DNA from: Temperatibacter sp965603205
Lineage (GTDB): Bacteria > Pseudomonadota > Alphaproteobacteria > Sphingomonadales > Kordiimonadaceae
Direction: 5' to 3'
Length of the DNA: 64,000 bases
Assembly: GCA_965603205.1 (NCBI GenBank)
Contig: CBFDCC010000001.1
Coordinates: forward strand, 248,001 to 312,000
Under the pieces are notes generated by a model. The model saw nothing but the letters and a program-made list of their open reading frames with translations. It was not told where the DNA came from and made no database searches. Made by a program: the position numbers and the translations under genes. Shown in pieces: positions 1 to 9,575 of the stretch. Each line of letters opens with the position of its first letter. Position 1 is the stretch's first letter.

Positions 1-600
1 AACGCGTCCCCCGATAATGATGATAAGGGTAAGCACTAGCGCCACGCCTAAATTCACCATGCTATACGGTAATGGGGTTGCTGTTATGCGACTGGCCTGT
101 GATAAGGCCGCCACCACAGTGAGCAAGGAAAATATCAAGACAATAGGCATGTTGCGCCACAGCTTGGCCATTATAATCTCGCGTGCAGCGATAAAGGTAA
201 AGCCTGAGAGGCATAGGCTTTCAACAATAGCTGCTATTAAGGCATATCCGCCATCTAGAAGGGTGGCGAGGGATAGTAGACGGGCAACTAGCCAAGTACC
301 TGATAGAATACATAGCGCTAATCCCTGCACGGGCAATCTACCAGTCCAATTGGGAATAGCCGTTAGAGCAAAGCCCATAATAACAGTTAATGCATAGCCA
401 AAGACCATCTCATGGGCATGCCAAGCCAATATATCAGGGATGCTATAGTTGACCCAAGTGCCAGATAGAACCAATAGCCAAACAGGCATGGCAACGACAG
501 CCCATAGTCCTGCTAAAAAGAAAAATGGCCTATACCCCCGTTTAAATATTTCAGGTCCTTTATAGTCTCTACGTGCCTGAACTTGCGGGGGTATAGTCAT
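1..600 (-). CDS. nnrS: NnrS family membrane protein (5' part, runs off the window)
   Basis: The minus-strand frame opens with ATG at 600 and stays open to the left edge, giving about 200 residues of the N-terminal part. It starts MTIPPQVQARRD and carries the NnrS signature of a hydrophobic helix, then WHAHEMVFGYA and an AIPNWTGR stretch. The rest is a run of hydrophobic helices. NnrS proteins are haem- and copper-containing membrane proteins tied to tolerance of nitric oxide made during denitrification. It lies 11 bases after the preceding gene of the nar cluster on the same strand, so it is probably the distal gene of that transcript. The C-terminal part is not visible. Family call is firm; biochemical role is only partly known for the family. 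Confidence 0.88.
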   Translation of the reverse strand, partial: MTIPPQVQARRDYKGPEIFKRGYRPFFFLAGLWAVVAMPVWLLVLSGTWVNYSIPDILAWHAHEMVFGYALTVIMGFALTAIPNWTGRLPVQGLALCILSGTWLVARLLSLATLLDGGYALIAAIVESLCLSGFTFIAAREIIMAKLWRNMPIVLIFSLLTVVAALSQASRITATPLPYSMVNLGVALVLTLIIIIGGRV

Positions 601-611
601 ATAATATCCTT

Positions 612-1064
612 TTACAGCGAAGCGGCTAAATCAAAGCCTGATATGCGTGAGCAACCAGCAAGTTCTAGCACATAGGAACGGATGCCTTCGCGCACACTGC
701 GCGTATGCAGATAGTCACGGATACGCTCTTCAACTTGGCTAAAGGGCAATGTTATATCTGTGGCATCTTGGGCACGAAAACGAGCTTTATTTTGTTCATA
801 GTAGCGTTCACAAACCTCAGACGTTGCTTCGGGCACATTAATCTCGCTCTCAATAAGACCCATAAGGGCATTATCAACATCTTCTTCATCAACGCCGTCT
901 AATTTTTTGCCAGACCGTGTTGCCTGTTGGCGCAATAGCTCCCGCACCACCAAGGCTTGGCCCGCCTTGTCGCGGGCCTCCTCTTGACTTTCAGCAGAGT
1001 GATATTGCATCTCTGTGAAGATTGCATCGTCGCTTATTTCAACATCATTAATGATGATAGGCAT
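612..1064 (-). CDS. short parvulin/NifM-like accessory protein of the nar operon
   Basis: 150 residues. The N-terminal half resembles the chaperone-like helices of the NifM/parvulin proteins often encoded after narI (VVRELLRQQA about residues 40-50; YYEQNKARF about 88-96). The C-terminal helix (residues 105-150, LPFSQVEERIRDYL, then SVREGIRSYVLELAG) matches the tail of the same proteins. Between them, where family members normally have a peptidyl-prolyl isomerase domain of about 100 residues, only a few residues remain. It is therefore best read as a chaperone-type protein without isomerase activity, perhaps helping nitrate reductase assembly. It sits 11 bases after narI and 11 before nnrS. 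The assignment rests on motif resemblance and context, so it is moderate. Confidence 0.6.
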   Translation of the reverse strand: MPIIINDVEISDDAIFTEMQYHSAESQEEARDKAGQALVVRELLRQQATRSGKKLDGVDEEDVDNALMGLIESEINVPEATSEVCERYYEQNKARFRAQDATDITLPFSQVEERIRDYLHTRSVREGIRSYVLELAGCSRISGFDLAASL

Positions 1065-1075
1065 AATTCGTCTCC

Positions 1076-1759
1076 TTAAGCGCGTTTGCGCACTACCTGA
1101 TATCCAGAGCGGAACAGGTATTTTATTGGTGCGCTAAGCATATGTACAAGTCTTGTGAAAGGAAAGACCAAGAATGTTGTTAAGCCAAGTGCTATGTGCA
1201 ATTTAAAGACAATTGATTGATCCATAACAAAATCAGCCGCTCCACCGCGGAAGGTGACAATATGTTGCGCCCAATTGGCCAGCGAAACCATGCTGCTGCC
1301 ATCCATATGACCAGCAGATACTGGCAGTGTCGCCAGACCAAGAATTAGCTGCACATATAAAAGCAACAGGATGAAAGTGTCTGATCCTTTGCTCGTAGCG
1401 CGGATACGTTTGTCAAATAGGCGGCGTATAATCAGCATGGTCATACCAATGAAGCAAATGCTGCCAAAGATACCACCAGCCACCATGGCCATCAGCTGCT
1501 TTTGCGGCGCGGTCATCACAAGGTGATAAATACTTTCAGGCATAAGCAAACCGACCAAATGCCCAAAGAACAGCAGAATTATGCCTACGTGAAACAGCGT
1601 GCTACCAATCTTGATACCCTTGCTGCGTAGAAGCTGGGAACTATCAGCTTTCCAGCTATATTGATCTTGATCATAACGCATGATCGACCCAAATACCATT
1701 ACAACAATGGCAATATAGGGGTAGATACCAAATAAAAATTCGTTCAGATAATCACTCAT
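1076..1759 (-). CDS. narI: respiratory nitrate reductase, cytochrome b gamma subunit NarI
   Basis: 227 residues, the usual NarI length. It starts MSDYLNEFLFGIYPYIAIVV and has five hydrophobic segments. Histidines that fit the two b-type haems occur in the second segment (STLFHVGIILLFFGHLVGLL) and the last one (VFKLHIALGLTTF, then RLVHML). NarI anchors NarGH to the inner membrane and passes electrons from quinol to NarH. It lies 9 bases downstream of narJ and just upstream of the parvulin-like gene, within the nar operon. Nothing is missing or unusual. Confidence 0.95.
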   Translation of the reverse strand: MSDYLNEFLFGIYPYIAIVVMVFGSIMRYDQDQYSWKADSSQLLRSKGIKIGSTLFHVGIILLFFGHLVGLLMPESIYHLVMTAPQKQLMAMVAGGIFGSICFIGMTMLIIRRLFDKRIRATSKGSDTFILLLLYVQLILGLATLPVSAGHMDGSSMVSLANWAQHIVTFRGGAADFVMDQSIVFKLHIALGLTTFLVFPFTRLVHMLSAPIKYLFRSGYQVVRKRA

Positions 1760-1768
1760 ACTAGCCTC

Positions 1769-2476
1769 CTAATGCTTTGCTAAGTTTTGGGCCAAATTTT
1801 GAGCCTGTTGTTGAGTTGGTGTGTTTAGTTGTGCTGACGGGCATGTATTACAATCCGCTTCAGCAACATCACCAAAGGCCGGGGCGTCTTCCCATTCTTT
1901 ATCGAGTGCCTCTAGGCTATCATCACGCGCCTCTTCTTCAGCCAGGGCTTGTTTTACAAAATCTTCATCAATTTTTGCGTCTGTTAGCTTTTCAATAGCC
2001 TTAAACACCAAATGATAGTCGGATTTTTTTGCTTTCAGCTTTGCGCCGATCGCCGCCACTATATGAACGATATCACCTAATTCTTCTTGTGCTTCTTTTG
2101 GTGCACATAGGGATAAAAATTCCATAAATAGCGGTAGATAATCAGGCAGTTCATTATCAGCTAAATGCAGCCCTTTTTCCTTATAATGCTCTATAAGGTT
2201 AATCATCGCCTGACCACGATCACGACTTTCGCCGTGAACATGTTCAAATAGATGCAGGCAATGGCCACGACCACGATCAAACAGACCGCAATAGTCCTCC
2301 TGTGCATTTAAAAGATCGCGCCTAGCAAGGCTACCCATAAATTTATGGAGCGCCCCTTCTAACTTCTTAGGCAGCAAACCTTCATCATGAATGACTGTTT
2401 TCAGCTCTTCCATATTTTGCTGCAAGGCCCCACTTGGGTAAGTCAGTAAAAGCCCTAGAATTTTATATGTCAGCAT
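1769..2476 (-). CDS. narJ: nitrate reductase assembly chaperone NarJ
   Basis: 235 residues of the NarJ/TorD-like chaperone family. The start MLTYKILGLLLTYPS and the central LHLFEHVHGESRDRGQAM block are typical NarJ signatures. NarJ binds apo-NarG and is needed for molybdenum cofactor and FS0 insertion; it is not part of the finished enzyme. The C-terminal 40 residues are polar and glutamine-rich with a CNTC pair, a variable region in this family. narJ begins 4 bases after the narH stop codon, which points to coupled translation. Confidence 0.93.
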   Translation of the reverse strand: MLTYKILGLLLTYPSGALQQNMEELKTVIHDEGLLPKKLEGALHKFMGSLARRDLLNAQEDYCGLFDRGRGHCLHLFEHVHGESRDRGQAMINLIEHYKEKGLHLADNELPDYLPLFMEFLSLCAPKEAQEELGDIVHIVAAIGAKLKAKKSDYHLVFKAIEKLTDAKIDEDFVKQALAEEEARDDSLEALDKEWEDAPAFGDVAEADCNTCPSAQLNTPTQQQAQNLAQNLAKH

Positions 2477-2480
2477 ATCT

Positions 2481-4031
2481 CTAGCCTTTCTTTATGTTGC
2501 CACTCATGGTGTTTTTGTGGGTAGAAGCGCCAAAGAGGTTCTTCTTTTCATGACCGCCAGAGCATCCATCGCCAAAGCTGAAGCCACATTCACTGCGAGA
2601 GGCAAAAGCGATATCATTGTCAAAGGGTGTATCGCCAGCATATTCACGGTGGTTTGTTGGTATAACAAAACGATCTTCATACGCCGCAAGCGCCATGATT
2701 TTATACATGTCTTCGACTGTAGGAACATCTAGGCCCACTTGCTCCAGCACGGCTGGATCAGGATTGCCGTCAACAAATTTACCGCGCATATAAGCACGCA
2801 TGGCCAGCATACGCTCTAGTGCATGGGTAACAGGCTGTTCCTTACCCGCTGTTAGCATGTTGGCTAGGTATTTCACTGGAATACGTAGCTTGCTAACGTC
2901 AGGGATAACACCATCAGTCTCTAGTTGGCCTTTTTCCCATTTGCTTTGAATTGGGCTGAGTGGCGGAATATACCAAACCATCGGCATCGTGCGATATTCT
3001 GGGTGTAGCGGGAAGGCTACTTTCCATTCCATTGCCATCTTGTAAATGGGTGATTCCTGCGCAGATTTAATCCAGCTATGTGGCACGCCGTCTCTCTCAG
3101 CTGCCGCAATAACCTCTGGATCATGAGGATTAAGGAAGATATCACACTGAGCTTCATATAGATCTTCTTCGTTCTCTGTGCTTGCAGCTTCCTCGATACG
3201 ATCAGCGTCATATAGCATAACACCAAGATAGCGAATACGGCCCACACAAGTCTCAGAACAAACTGTTGGCTCACCATTTTCAAGGCGAGGGTAACACATT
3301 GTACATTTTTCAGATTTGCCGCTATTCCAGTTGAAATAAATCTTCTTGTAAGGGCAACCAGATACACACATGCGCCATCCACGACATTTGTCTTGATCGA
3401 TTAGAACAACGCCGTCTTCTTCGCGCTTGTAGATAGCACCTGATGGACAGGCCGCCGCGCAAGTTGGGTTAAGGCAATGCTCGCAAAGACGCGGTAAATA
3501 CATCATGAATGTATTTTCAAACTCACCGTAAATCTCTTTTTGAATGCCGTTGAAGTTATAATCCTTTGAGCGTTTTTCAAATTCGCCGCCTAGGATTTCT
3601 TCCCAGTTTGGACCCCAGATAGGCTTTTCCATCTTTTCGCCAGTGAGCACAGAGTGGGCGCGCGCTGTTGGCACGTCCTTGCTCTCTGCTGAGTTTTGGA
3701 TATGAGCGTAATCAATAGTGAAAGGCTCATAATAATCGTCAATCTCTGGCAAGTCTGGATTAGCGAATATATTAGCAAGAACACGGAACTTACCACCCAT
3801 TTTAGGTTGGATTTTACCGTTGTTTTTACGAGTCCAGCCACCGTTCCACTGGTTTTGATCTTCCCAGTTTTTAGGATAACCAACACCCGGCTTACTCTCT
3901 ACATTATTAAACCAAGCATATTCAACACCAGCGCGACTGGTCCAAACATTCTTACAAGTCACGGAACATGTATGGCACCCGATACATTTATCTAGGTTTA
4001 ATACCATGCCGATTTGTGCACGTACTTTCAT
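2481..4031 (-). CDS. narH: respiratory nitrate reductase, iron-sulfur beta subunit NarH
   Basis: 516 residues, full length. Four cysteine clusters are visible: CIGCHTCSVTC near residue 16, CEHCLNPTCAAACP near 184, CRGWRMCVSGCP near 217, and CTMCYPRLENGEPTVCSETC near 244. The tryptophan in the third cluster (CRGW in place of CxxC) is the known signature of the 3Fe-4S centre of NarH, alongside three 4Fe-4S centres. It relays electrons from NarI haem to NarG. It begins 9 bases after the narG stop. Confidence 0.97.
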   Translation of the reverse strand: MKVRAQIGMVLNLDKCIGCHTCSVTCKNVWTSRAGVEYAWFNNVESKPGVGYPKNWEDQNQWNGGWTRKNNGKIQPKMGGKFRVLANIFANPDLPEIDDYYEPFTIDYAHIQNSAESKDVPTARAHSVLTGEKMEKPIWGPNWEEILGGEFEKRSKDYNFNGIQKEIYGEFENTFMMYLPRLCEHCLNPTCAAACPSGAIYKREEDGVVLIDQDKCRGWRMCVSGCPYKKIYFNWNSGKSEKCTMCYPRLENGEPTVCSETCVGRIRYLGVMLYDADRIEEAASTENEEDLYEAQCDIFLNPHDPEVIAAAERDGVPHSWIKSAQESPIYKMAMEWKVAFPLHPEYRTMPMVWYIPPLSPIQSKWEKGQLETDGVIPDVSKLRIPVKYLANMLTAGKEQPVTHALERMLAMRAYMRGKFVDGNPDPAVLEQVGLDVPTVEDMYKIMALAAYEDRFVIPTNHREYAGDTPFDNDIAFASRSECGFSFGDGCSGGHEKKNLFGASTHKNTMSGNIKKG

Positions 4032-4040
4032 GCTAATCTC

Positions 4041-7000
4041 CTATTCGGCTGCTGTTAAAGGATTAAGAGGGTTTCCAGGGTTTTCTTCCCCGAAGTCCAC
4101 ATTTTCAAGCTTATGTACCATCACAAACTCATCACGGTTTGACCCTACAGTTCCATAATAGTTGAAACCGTATGAGAGTTGCGCGTATCCACCAATCATG
4201 TGGGTAGGTTTAACAACCGCCCTTGTGACCGAGTTATGGATACCGCCGCGATGGCCAGTGGTCTCAGCCTTTGGTGTGTTAACCATTTTTTCTTGGGCGT
4301 GATACATCATGGTCATACCATCTGGTACACGCTGGCTGACGACAGCACGGGCAACGATGGCACCGTTGGCGTTATATAGTTCTAGCCAATCGTTATCTTC
4401 AACATCGATACGTTTAGCGTCACCTTCACTGATCCAAACCACAGGACCGCCACGGTTAAGTGTCAACATTAACAAGTTGTCACTGTAGGTGGAGTGGATA
4501 CCCCACTTTTGGTGCGGTGTGATCCAGTTAAGGGCAATTTCTTTTTTGCCTTTACCGTGTGAAGCTACAGATTTTGTAGTTTTGGTATTCACTGGGCCTT
4601 TGTAGACACACAGTGGCTCACCAAAGTCACGCATCCATTCGTGATCTTGATAGAAATGCTGACGACCAGTTAGGGTACGCCACGGGATATATTCATGCAC
4701 GTTGGTGTAACCAGCGTTATAGCTAACATGCTCATCCTCAAGACCTGACCAAGTCGGCGAAGAGATAATCTTGCGCGGCTGTGCTTTTACGTCACGGAAC
4801 CTGATTTTCTCGTCTTCTTTTGGTTTAGCTAGGTGGGTGTGATCGCGACCAGTTTGCTTGCCCAGCGCTTCCCAAGCCTTCACAGCCACATGGCCGTTAG
4901 TCTCTGGTGCTAGCGACAAGATCACTTCAGTAGCATCAATGTCGGTCTCAATCTTTGGACGTCCCGCATTGTCGCCATCATAGTGCGTACCATTTAGCTG
5001 ACCTAGGAAATTTACCTCAGTCTTCGTATCCCATGAGATACCTTTGCCGCCATTACCCTGTGCTTCTAGATTAGGGCCAAGCGCTGTGAAACGCTCATAT
5101 GTGGCAGGATAATCACGCTTAACAGCTACAATGTTTGGCATTGTCTTGCCTGGAATAGGCTCGCATTCGCCTTTCTTCCAGTCTTTAACGCCGAGCGGTT
5201 GCGCCATTTCACCCGGTGTATCATGCAGGATCGGCACAGTGACCAGATCAGTTTCAACGCCTAAGTGGCCTACGCAAATTTCAGAGAACTTCTTGGCAAT
5301 ACCCTTGTAGATATCCCAATCACTACGGCTTTCCCACGCGGGGTCAACGGCCTTAGATAATGGGTGAATAAAGGGATGCATATCTGAAGTGTTGAGATCG
5401 TTCTTCTCGTACCATGTGGCACTGGGTAGCACGATGTCAGAATAGACACATGTTGTCGACATACGGAAATCAAGAGTGACAACCAGATCAAGTTTACCTT
5501 CAGGGGCCTCATCATGCCATTTAATCTCAGCCGGTTTTTGGCCATCAAAGCTACCTAGATCTTTACCAAGCAAACCATTTTGAGTGCCGAGTAGATGCTT
5601 GAGCATATATTCATGGCCCTTGCCAGATGACCCTAGAATATTAGAGCGCCAAATAAACATATTGCGCGGGAAGTTCTTGGGATCATCAGGGTCTTCACAA
5701 GAGAAGTTTAATTTCCCTGCTGTTAACTCGTTAACTACATAATCGCCCGCAGCCGTGCCAGCCCCTTCAGCCTCGCGGCCAAGGTCAAGTGGGTTGCGGT
5801 CTAATTGCGGTGCTGATGGCAGCCAACCCATACGCTCTGAGCGCACGTTACAGTCAATAAGGCTTTGGCCTTCCCATTTGCTCTTGTCAGCAGTAGGCGA
5901 TAAAATCTCGTCAAGGCTAAGTTTCTCATACCGCCACTGGTCAGAGTGGGCATAAAAGAAGCTAGTGCTGTTCATTTGACGTGGTGGCTTGTTCCAATCT
6001 AGACCAAAGGCAAGCGGCAGCCATCCAGTTTGAGGCCGTAGCTTTTCTTGGCCCACATAGTGCGCCCAGCCACCGCCAGATTTACCAATACAGCCACACA
6101 TAATGAGTAAGTTCATAATGCCGCGATAGATCATATCCATATGGTACCAGTGGTTAATAGCAGCGCCTAGGATCACCATAGAGCGACCACGTGTTGTATC
6201 TGCATTCTCAGCAAATTCACGCGCTACCTTAATCACCTTTTCAGCAGGAACACCTGTGATGGCTTCCTGCCACGCTGGTGTATATGGAATATCGTCTGTT
6301 AGCTCAGCCGCCACATTGCCGCCGCCTAAGCCACGGTCAACGCCGTAGTTTGCAGCCATCAAATCAAAGACTGTGGCAACAAGAACCTCGCCGTCCTTTG
6401 TTTGAACTTTGCGCACAGGCACATTACGCTCTAGAATGCCTTCATGTGATGTATGCTTAAAGATTTCTTGGTCATGTTCTATATTACCAAAATAAGGGAA
6501 GCCGACACTAACCACGTCATCGCTCTTTTCGACCATAGTCATGTCAGGCCAAATTTCAGACCCGTCAGTAGCATTTTTAAGCTCTAGGTTCCATTTCTGT
6601 GAACCATCCCAGCGTGACCCGATGGTGCCATTTGGCACCTTGACGCTATTGGTATTGGCATCCATCACCACGGGCTTCCACTCGGTGTTATCAGTTTCAC
6701 CCAGAGTGCCGTCGATGTCGCTGGCGCGCATGGTGCGGCCCGATACATAATAACCATCACGCTCTTCTAGAATCACAAGGAAAGGCATGTCAGTATACAT
6801 GCGGTTATAATCATCGAAATATTCTGATTTTCCTGCGCAGTGGAACTCTTTTAGGATCACATGACCCATCGCCATCGCCATCGCACTATCAGTACCTTGA
6901 CGTGGGTTCAGCCACAGATCTGTTAGTTTCGCAACTTCTGAATAATCAGGTGTTACAGAGACTGTTTTTGTACCCTTATAGCGAACCTCTGTTAAGAAGT

Positions 7001-7796
7001 GTGCGTCAGGTGTACGTGTTTGCGGCACGTTAGAGCCCCAAGCAATAATATAGCCAGAATTAAACCAATCGGCAGATTCTGGTACATCAGTTTGCTCGCC
7101 CCAAGTTTGAGGTGAAGCTGGTGGTAGATCGCAGTACCAGTCATAAAAGCTCATGCTCACGCCGCCAATAAGCGATAGATAACGTGATCCAGCCGCATAT
7201 GACACCATAGACATGGCAGGAATTGGCGAGAAACCGATGATGCGATCAGGACCAAATTCCTTAGCAGTATAGACGTTAGAGGCTGCGATAATCTCGTTTA
7301 CCTCGTCCCAGTGAGCACGGACAAATCCGCCAAGGCCGCGAACTTGCTTATATTCCTTTGCCTTTTTAGGGTCTGAAATAATACTACCCCATGCATCAAC
7401 TGGATCGGGGAACTGTTCCTTTGCCGCACGCCATAACCTTAGCAGGCGGCCACGAACCATCGGAAATTTAAGGCGTGAGGCGCTATATAAATACCAGCTA
7501 TAGCTAGCGCCGCGCGCACAACCACGGGGTTCATGATCAGGCAGGTCAGGGCGTGTACGGGGATAATCAGTTTGCTGAGTCTCCCATGTCACTAGACCGT
7601 TCTTTACATAAATTTTCCATGAACATGAGCCTGTGCAGTTAACGCCGTGGGTGGAACGCACGACCTTATCGTGCGCCCAGCGTCCTCGGTAAACCTTTTC
7701 CCAAGATCTGCTTTCGTCTGTCGTGATCCCATGCCCATCAGAAAAAGTTTCTGGTGAGGAAGTGAAATAATGCAGACGTTCTAAAAAGTTACTCAT
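4041..7796 (-). CDS. narG: respiratory nitrate reductase, molybdenum-containing alpha subunit NarG
   Basis: 1251 residues, the normal NarG size. The FS0 4Fe-4S ligands His50, Cys54 and Cys58 (HGVNCTGSC) plus a later Cys in RGCARG are in their expected positions. The molybdenum-ligand region YDWYCDLPPASPQTWGEQTD is intact near residue 220. NarG reduces nitrate to nitrite on the cytoplasmic face with a bis-MGD cofactor; moaA, needed for that cofactor, lies at 12754. There is no Tat signal beyond the vestigial NarG type N-terminus. The 55-base gap upstream to narK2 shows no promoter I recognise, so narG probably depends on the narK1 promoter. Confidence 0.98.
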   Translation of the reverse strand: MSNFLERLHYFTSSPETFSDGHGITTDESRSWEKVYRGRWAHDKVVRSTHGVNCTGSCSWKIYVKNGLVTWETQQTDYPRTRPDLPDHEPRGCARGASYSWYLYSASRLKFPMVRGRLLRLWRAAKEQFPDPVDAWGSIISDPKKAKEYKQVRGLGGFVRAHWDEVNEIIAASNVYTAKEFGPDRIIGFSPIPAMSMVSYAAGSRYLSLIGGVSMSFYDWYCDLPPASPQTWGEQTDVPESADWFNSGYIIAWGSNVPQTRTPDAHFLTEVRYKGTKTVSVTPDYSEVAKLTDLWLNPRQGTDSAMAMAMGHVILKEFHCAGKSEYFDDYNRMYTDMPFLVILEERDGYYVSGRTMRASDIDGTLGETDNTEWKPVVMDANTNSVKVPNGTIGSRWDGSQKWNLELKNATDGSEIWPDMTMVEKSDDVVSVGFPYFGNIEHDQEIFKHTSHEGILERNVPVRKVQTKDGEVLVATVFDLMAANYGVDRGLGGGNVAAELTDDIPYTPAWQEAITGVPAEKVIKVAREFAENADTTRGRSMVILGAAINHWYHMDMIYRGIMNLLIMCGCIGKSGGGWAHYVGQEKLRPQTGWLPLAFGLDWNKPPRQMNSTSFFYAHSDQWRYEKLSLDEILSPTADKSKWEGQSLIDCNVRSERMGWLPSAPQLDRNPLDLGREAEGAGTAAGDYVVNELTAGKLNFSCEDPDDPKNFPRNMFIWRSNILGSSGKGHEYMLKHLLGTQNGLLGKDLGSFDGQKPAEIKWHDEAPEGKLDLVVTLDFRMSTTCVYSDIVLPSATWYEKNDLNTSDMHPFIHPLSKAVDPAWESRSDWDIYKGIAKKFSEICVGHLGVETDLVTVPILHDTPGEMAQPLGVKDWKKGECEPIPGKTMPNIVAVKRDYPATYERFTALGPNLEAQGNGGKGISWDTKTEVNFLGQLNGTHYDGDNAGRPKIETDIDATEVILSLAPETNGHVAVKAWEALGKQTGRDHTHLAKPKEDEKIRFRDVKAQPRKIISSPTWSGLEDEHVSYNAGYTNVHEYIPWRTLTGRQHFYQDHEWMRDFGEPLCVYKGPVNTKTTKSVASHGKGKKEIALNWITPHQKWGIHSTYSDNLLMLTLNRGGPVVWISEGDAKRIDVEDNDWLELYNANGAIVARAVVSQRVPDGMTMMYHAQEKMVNTPKAETTGHRGGIHNSVTRAVVKPTHMIGGYAQLSYGFNYYGTVGSNRDEFVMVHKLENVDFGEENPGNPLNPLTAAE

Positions 7797-7851
7797 GATA
7801 TCTCTCCGATATATCGTATTTTGGTTACGGATGGTCTGGTTAAGCGTTGGC

Positions 7852-9492
7852 TTATGGGTTTTTCACATAAGCGTTTTTGCGCAGGTAGAACCACCAATTG
7901 ATGAGGATGCAGACGGCGTAAAAGATAGCGAAACCATATAAGGCATACTCAGGAGTTGTTGCTTTAATCTGCTCACCAAACACTTTAGGGATGATGAAGG
8001 CACCATATGCCGCGACAGCGGATGTCCAACCCAGCACAGGACCAGCCTGCTCTTTGTTGAAAACAGTTGCGATTGTGCGGAAAGTAGAACCATTACCAAT
8101 ACCAGTTGCAGCAAATAGGATGATGAATAACCCTAGGAACTGGAAGAAGTAAATTTCTGGTGTTGCAGAGGCGTAAGCAGCCTTCATATAGTAAGCCACA
8201 CCAAGCGCTGATGCTACCATGGCAACAGAGACGATTTGCGTTACAAAAGCACCACCCCATTTATCAGCCAGCTTACCGCCGAATGGACGAATAAGCGCAC
8301 CGATGAAAGGTCCCATCCAAGCATACATTAGCGCACTAGGGCCATTCGCATTTGCAAGGTTATGTACCATCACACCGTCTACCATCACGTGCTGGAAGCC
8401 AAAGATAACTTTAATCGCAAGCGCAAGGCCAGCTGAGAAACCAATGAAGCTACCAAAGGTCATTGTGTAGATAATAGTCATTGCCCATGTGTGCTTATTG
8501 TCAAAGATTTTGAACTGACGCTTTAGGTTGGTTTGAACCTTGCCAGGGATAAGCTTCATAAGGAAAAGTGTTAGTACGATAACGATTGGCAGAACCAACC
8601 ATTTTGAAAGCATTAAGCCAGAACCACCAAGTGCTGTTGAGCCTTCAGGTACAGCAGGTAATAGCAACCAAAGACCAAATACTGCAGCAACAAGGCCAAG
8701 GAAAAGCATACCAAGGATTTTGCCGAAAGCAGCAAGGGCGCTATCAGCGTCTGGTGACACGTGTTCGTCACGGATGTTGTTTGTACCGAACCAACAAGCA
8801 ATTGCTAGTGGTACAAGGAATATTACCCATACCCAACCAGCATTGAAGATATACGTATCAGTGCCAGCAGCAATCTTACCAATTAAAGTACCTGAAGTGT
8901 TTTGAAGCGCCATTGGCTCGCCGCCGAATAGACCAAAAGTCATCACAAGCGGGATAAGGATTTGCATAGTTGTCACACCAAAGTTACCAAGACCCGCATT
9001 CATGCCTAGCGCGTAGCCAGACATTTTCTTTGGGTAAAAGAAGCTGATGTTTGACATTGATGATGCAAAGTTACCACCACCGAAGCCAGATAATAGGGCT
9101 GCAATTTGGAACATCCACAGTGGGCTGCTTTTATCTTGCAGTAACTGACCCGCCATAACGGCTGGAATGATAAGCAAGGCCGTTGTTAGGAACAGTGTAT
9201 ACCGCCCCCCTGCGATGCGAATGAAAAAGCTACTTGGGATACGTAGTGTAGCACCTGACAGGCCCGCGATCGCAGCGAGTGTGAATAGTTCACTAGGCGC
9301 AAAATCAAAGCCTAGGTTCATCATTTGAACTGTGATAATGCCCCAATAAAGCCATACTGCGAAACCGCATAATAGCGAAGGAATTGAAATCCATAGATTG
9401 CGTGTGGCGATTGCCTCGCCGCCGTTTTGCCACTGTTCCTCATTATCTGGGTCCCAGCCGCGTAGGTCATTGCCTTGTTTCTCAATAGTCAT
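7852..9492 (-). CDS. narK2: NarK2-type nitrate/nitrite transporter
   Basis: 546 residues, major facilitator superfamily with about 12-14 hydrophobic segments. The N-terminal WDPDNEEQW followed by RNLWISIPSLLCGFAVWLYW matches the E. coli NarK (NarK2) type rather than the shorter NarK1 type. A glycine-rich nitrate-signature stretch GYALGMNAGLGNFGV is present near residue 160. The expected role is nitrate import in exchange for nitrite. It follows the NarK1-type gene, the order known from paired or fused NarK1-NarK2 of Paracoccus-like denitrifiers. Confidence 0.93.
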   Translation of the reverse strand: MTIEKQGNDLRGWDPDNEEQWQNGGEAIATRNLWISIPSLLCGFAVWLYWGIITVQMMNLGFDFAPSELFTLAAIAGLSGATLRIPSSFFIRIAGGRYTLFLTTALLIIPAVMAGQLLQDKSSPLWMFQIAALLSGFGGGNFASSMSNISFFYPKKMSGYALGMNAGLGNFGVTTMQILIPLVMTFGLFGGEPMALQNTSGTLIGKIAAGTDTYIFNAGWVWVIFLVPLAIACWFGTNNIRDEHVSPDADSALAAFGKILGMLFLGLVAAVFGLWLLLPAVPEGSTALGGSGLMLSKWLVLPIVIVLTLFLMKLIPGKVQTNLKRQFKIFDNKHTWAMTIIYTMTFGSFIGFSAGLALAIKVIFGFQHVMVDGVMVHNLANANGPSALMYAWMGPFIGALIRPFGGKLADKWGGAFVTQIVSVAMVASALGVAYYMKAAYASATPEIYFFQFLGLFIILFAATGIGNGSTFRTIATVFNKEQAGPVLGWTSAVAAYGAFIIPKVFGEQIKATTPEYALYGFAIFYAVCILINWWFYLRKNAYVKNP

Positions 9493-9535
9493 AATAGTCT
9501 CCGATCGTCTCGGTTTAAGTTTTTGTTTAATGATG

Positions 9536-9566
9536 ATGGGCGCATGAGGTAGTCCCCCGCGCCCAT
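9536..9566 (-). other. stem-loop between narK1 and narK2
   Basis: ATGGGCGC (9536-9543) and GCGCCCAT (9559-9566) form a perfect 8-bp inverted repeat with a 15-base loop in the narK1-narK2 gap. On the minus (transcribed) strand no T run follows it, so it is not a standard terminator of narK1. It could act as an mRNA processing or stability element that sets different narK1 and narK2-narGHJI levels; that is inference. Confidence 0.5.
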
Positions 9567-9575
9567 GTTTTTCTT

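Noticed and set aside
9536..9575. Terminator for narK1
   Set aside because: The T run is on the plus strand side, while the genes are transcribed on the minus strand. I keep it only as a stem-loop.
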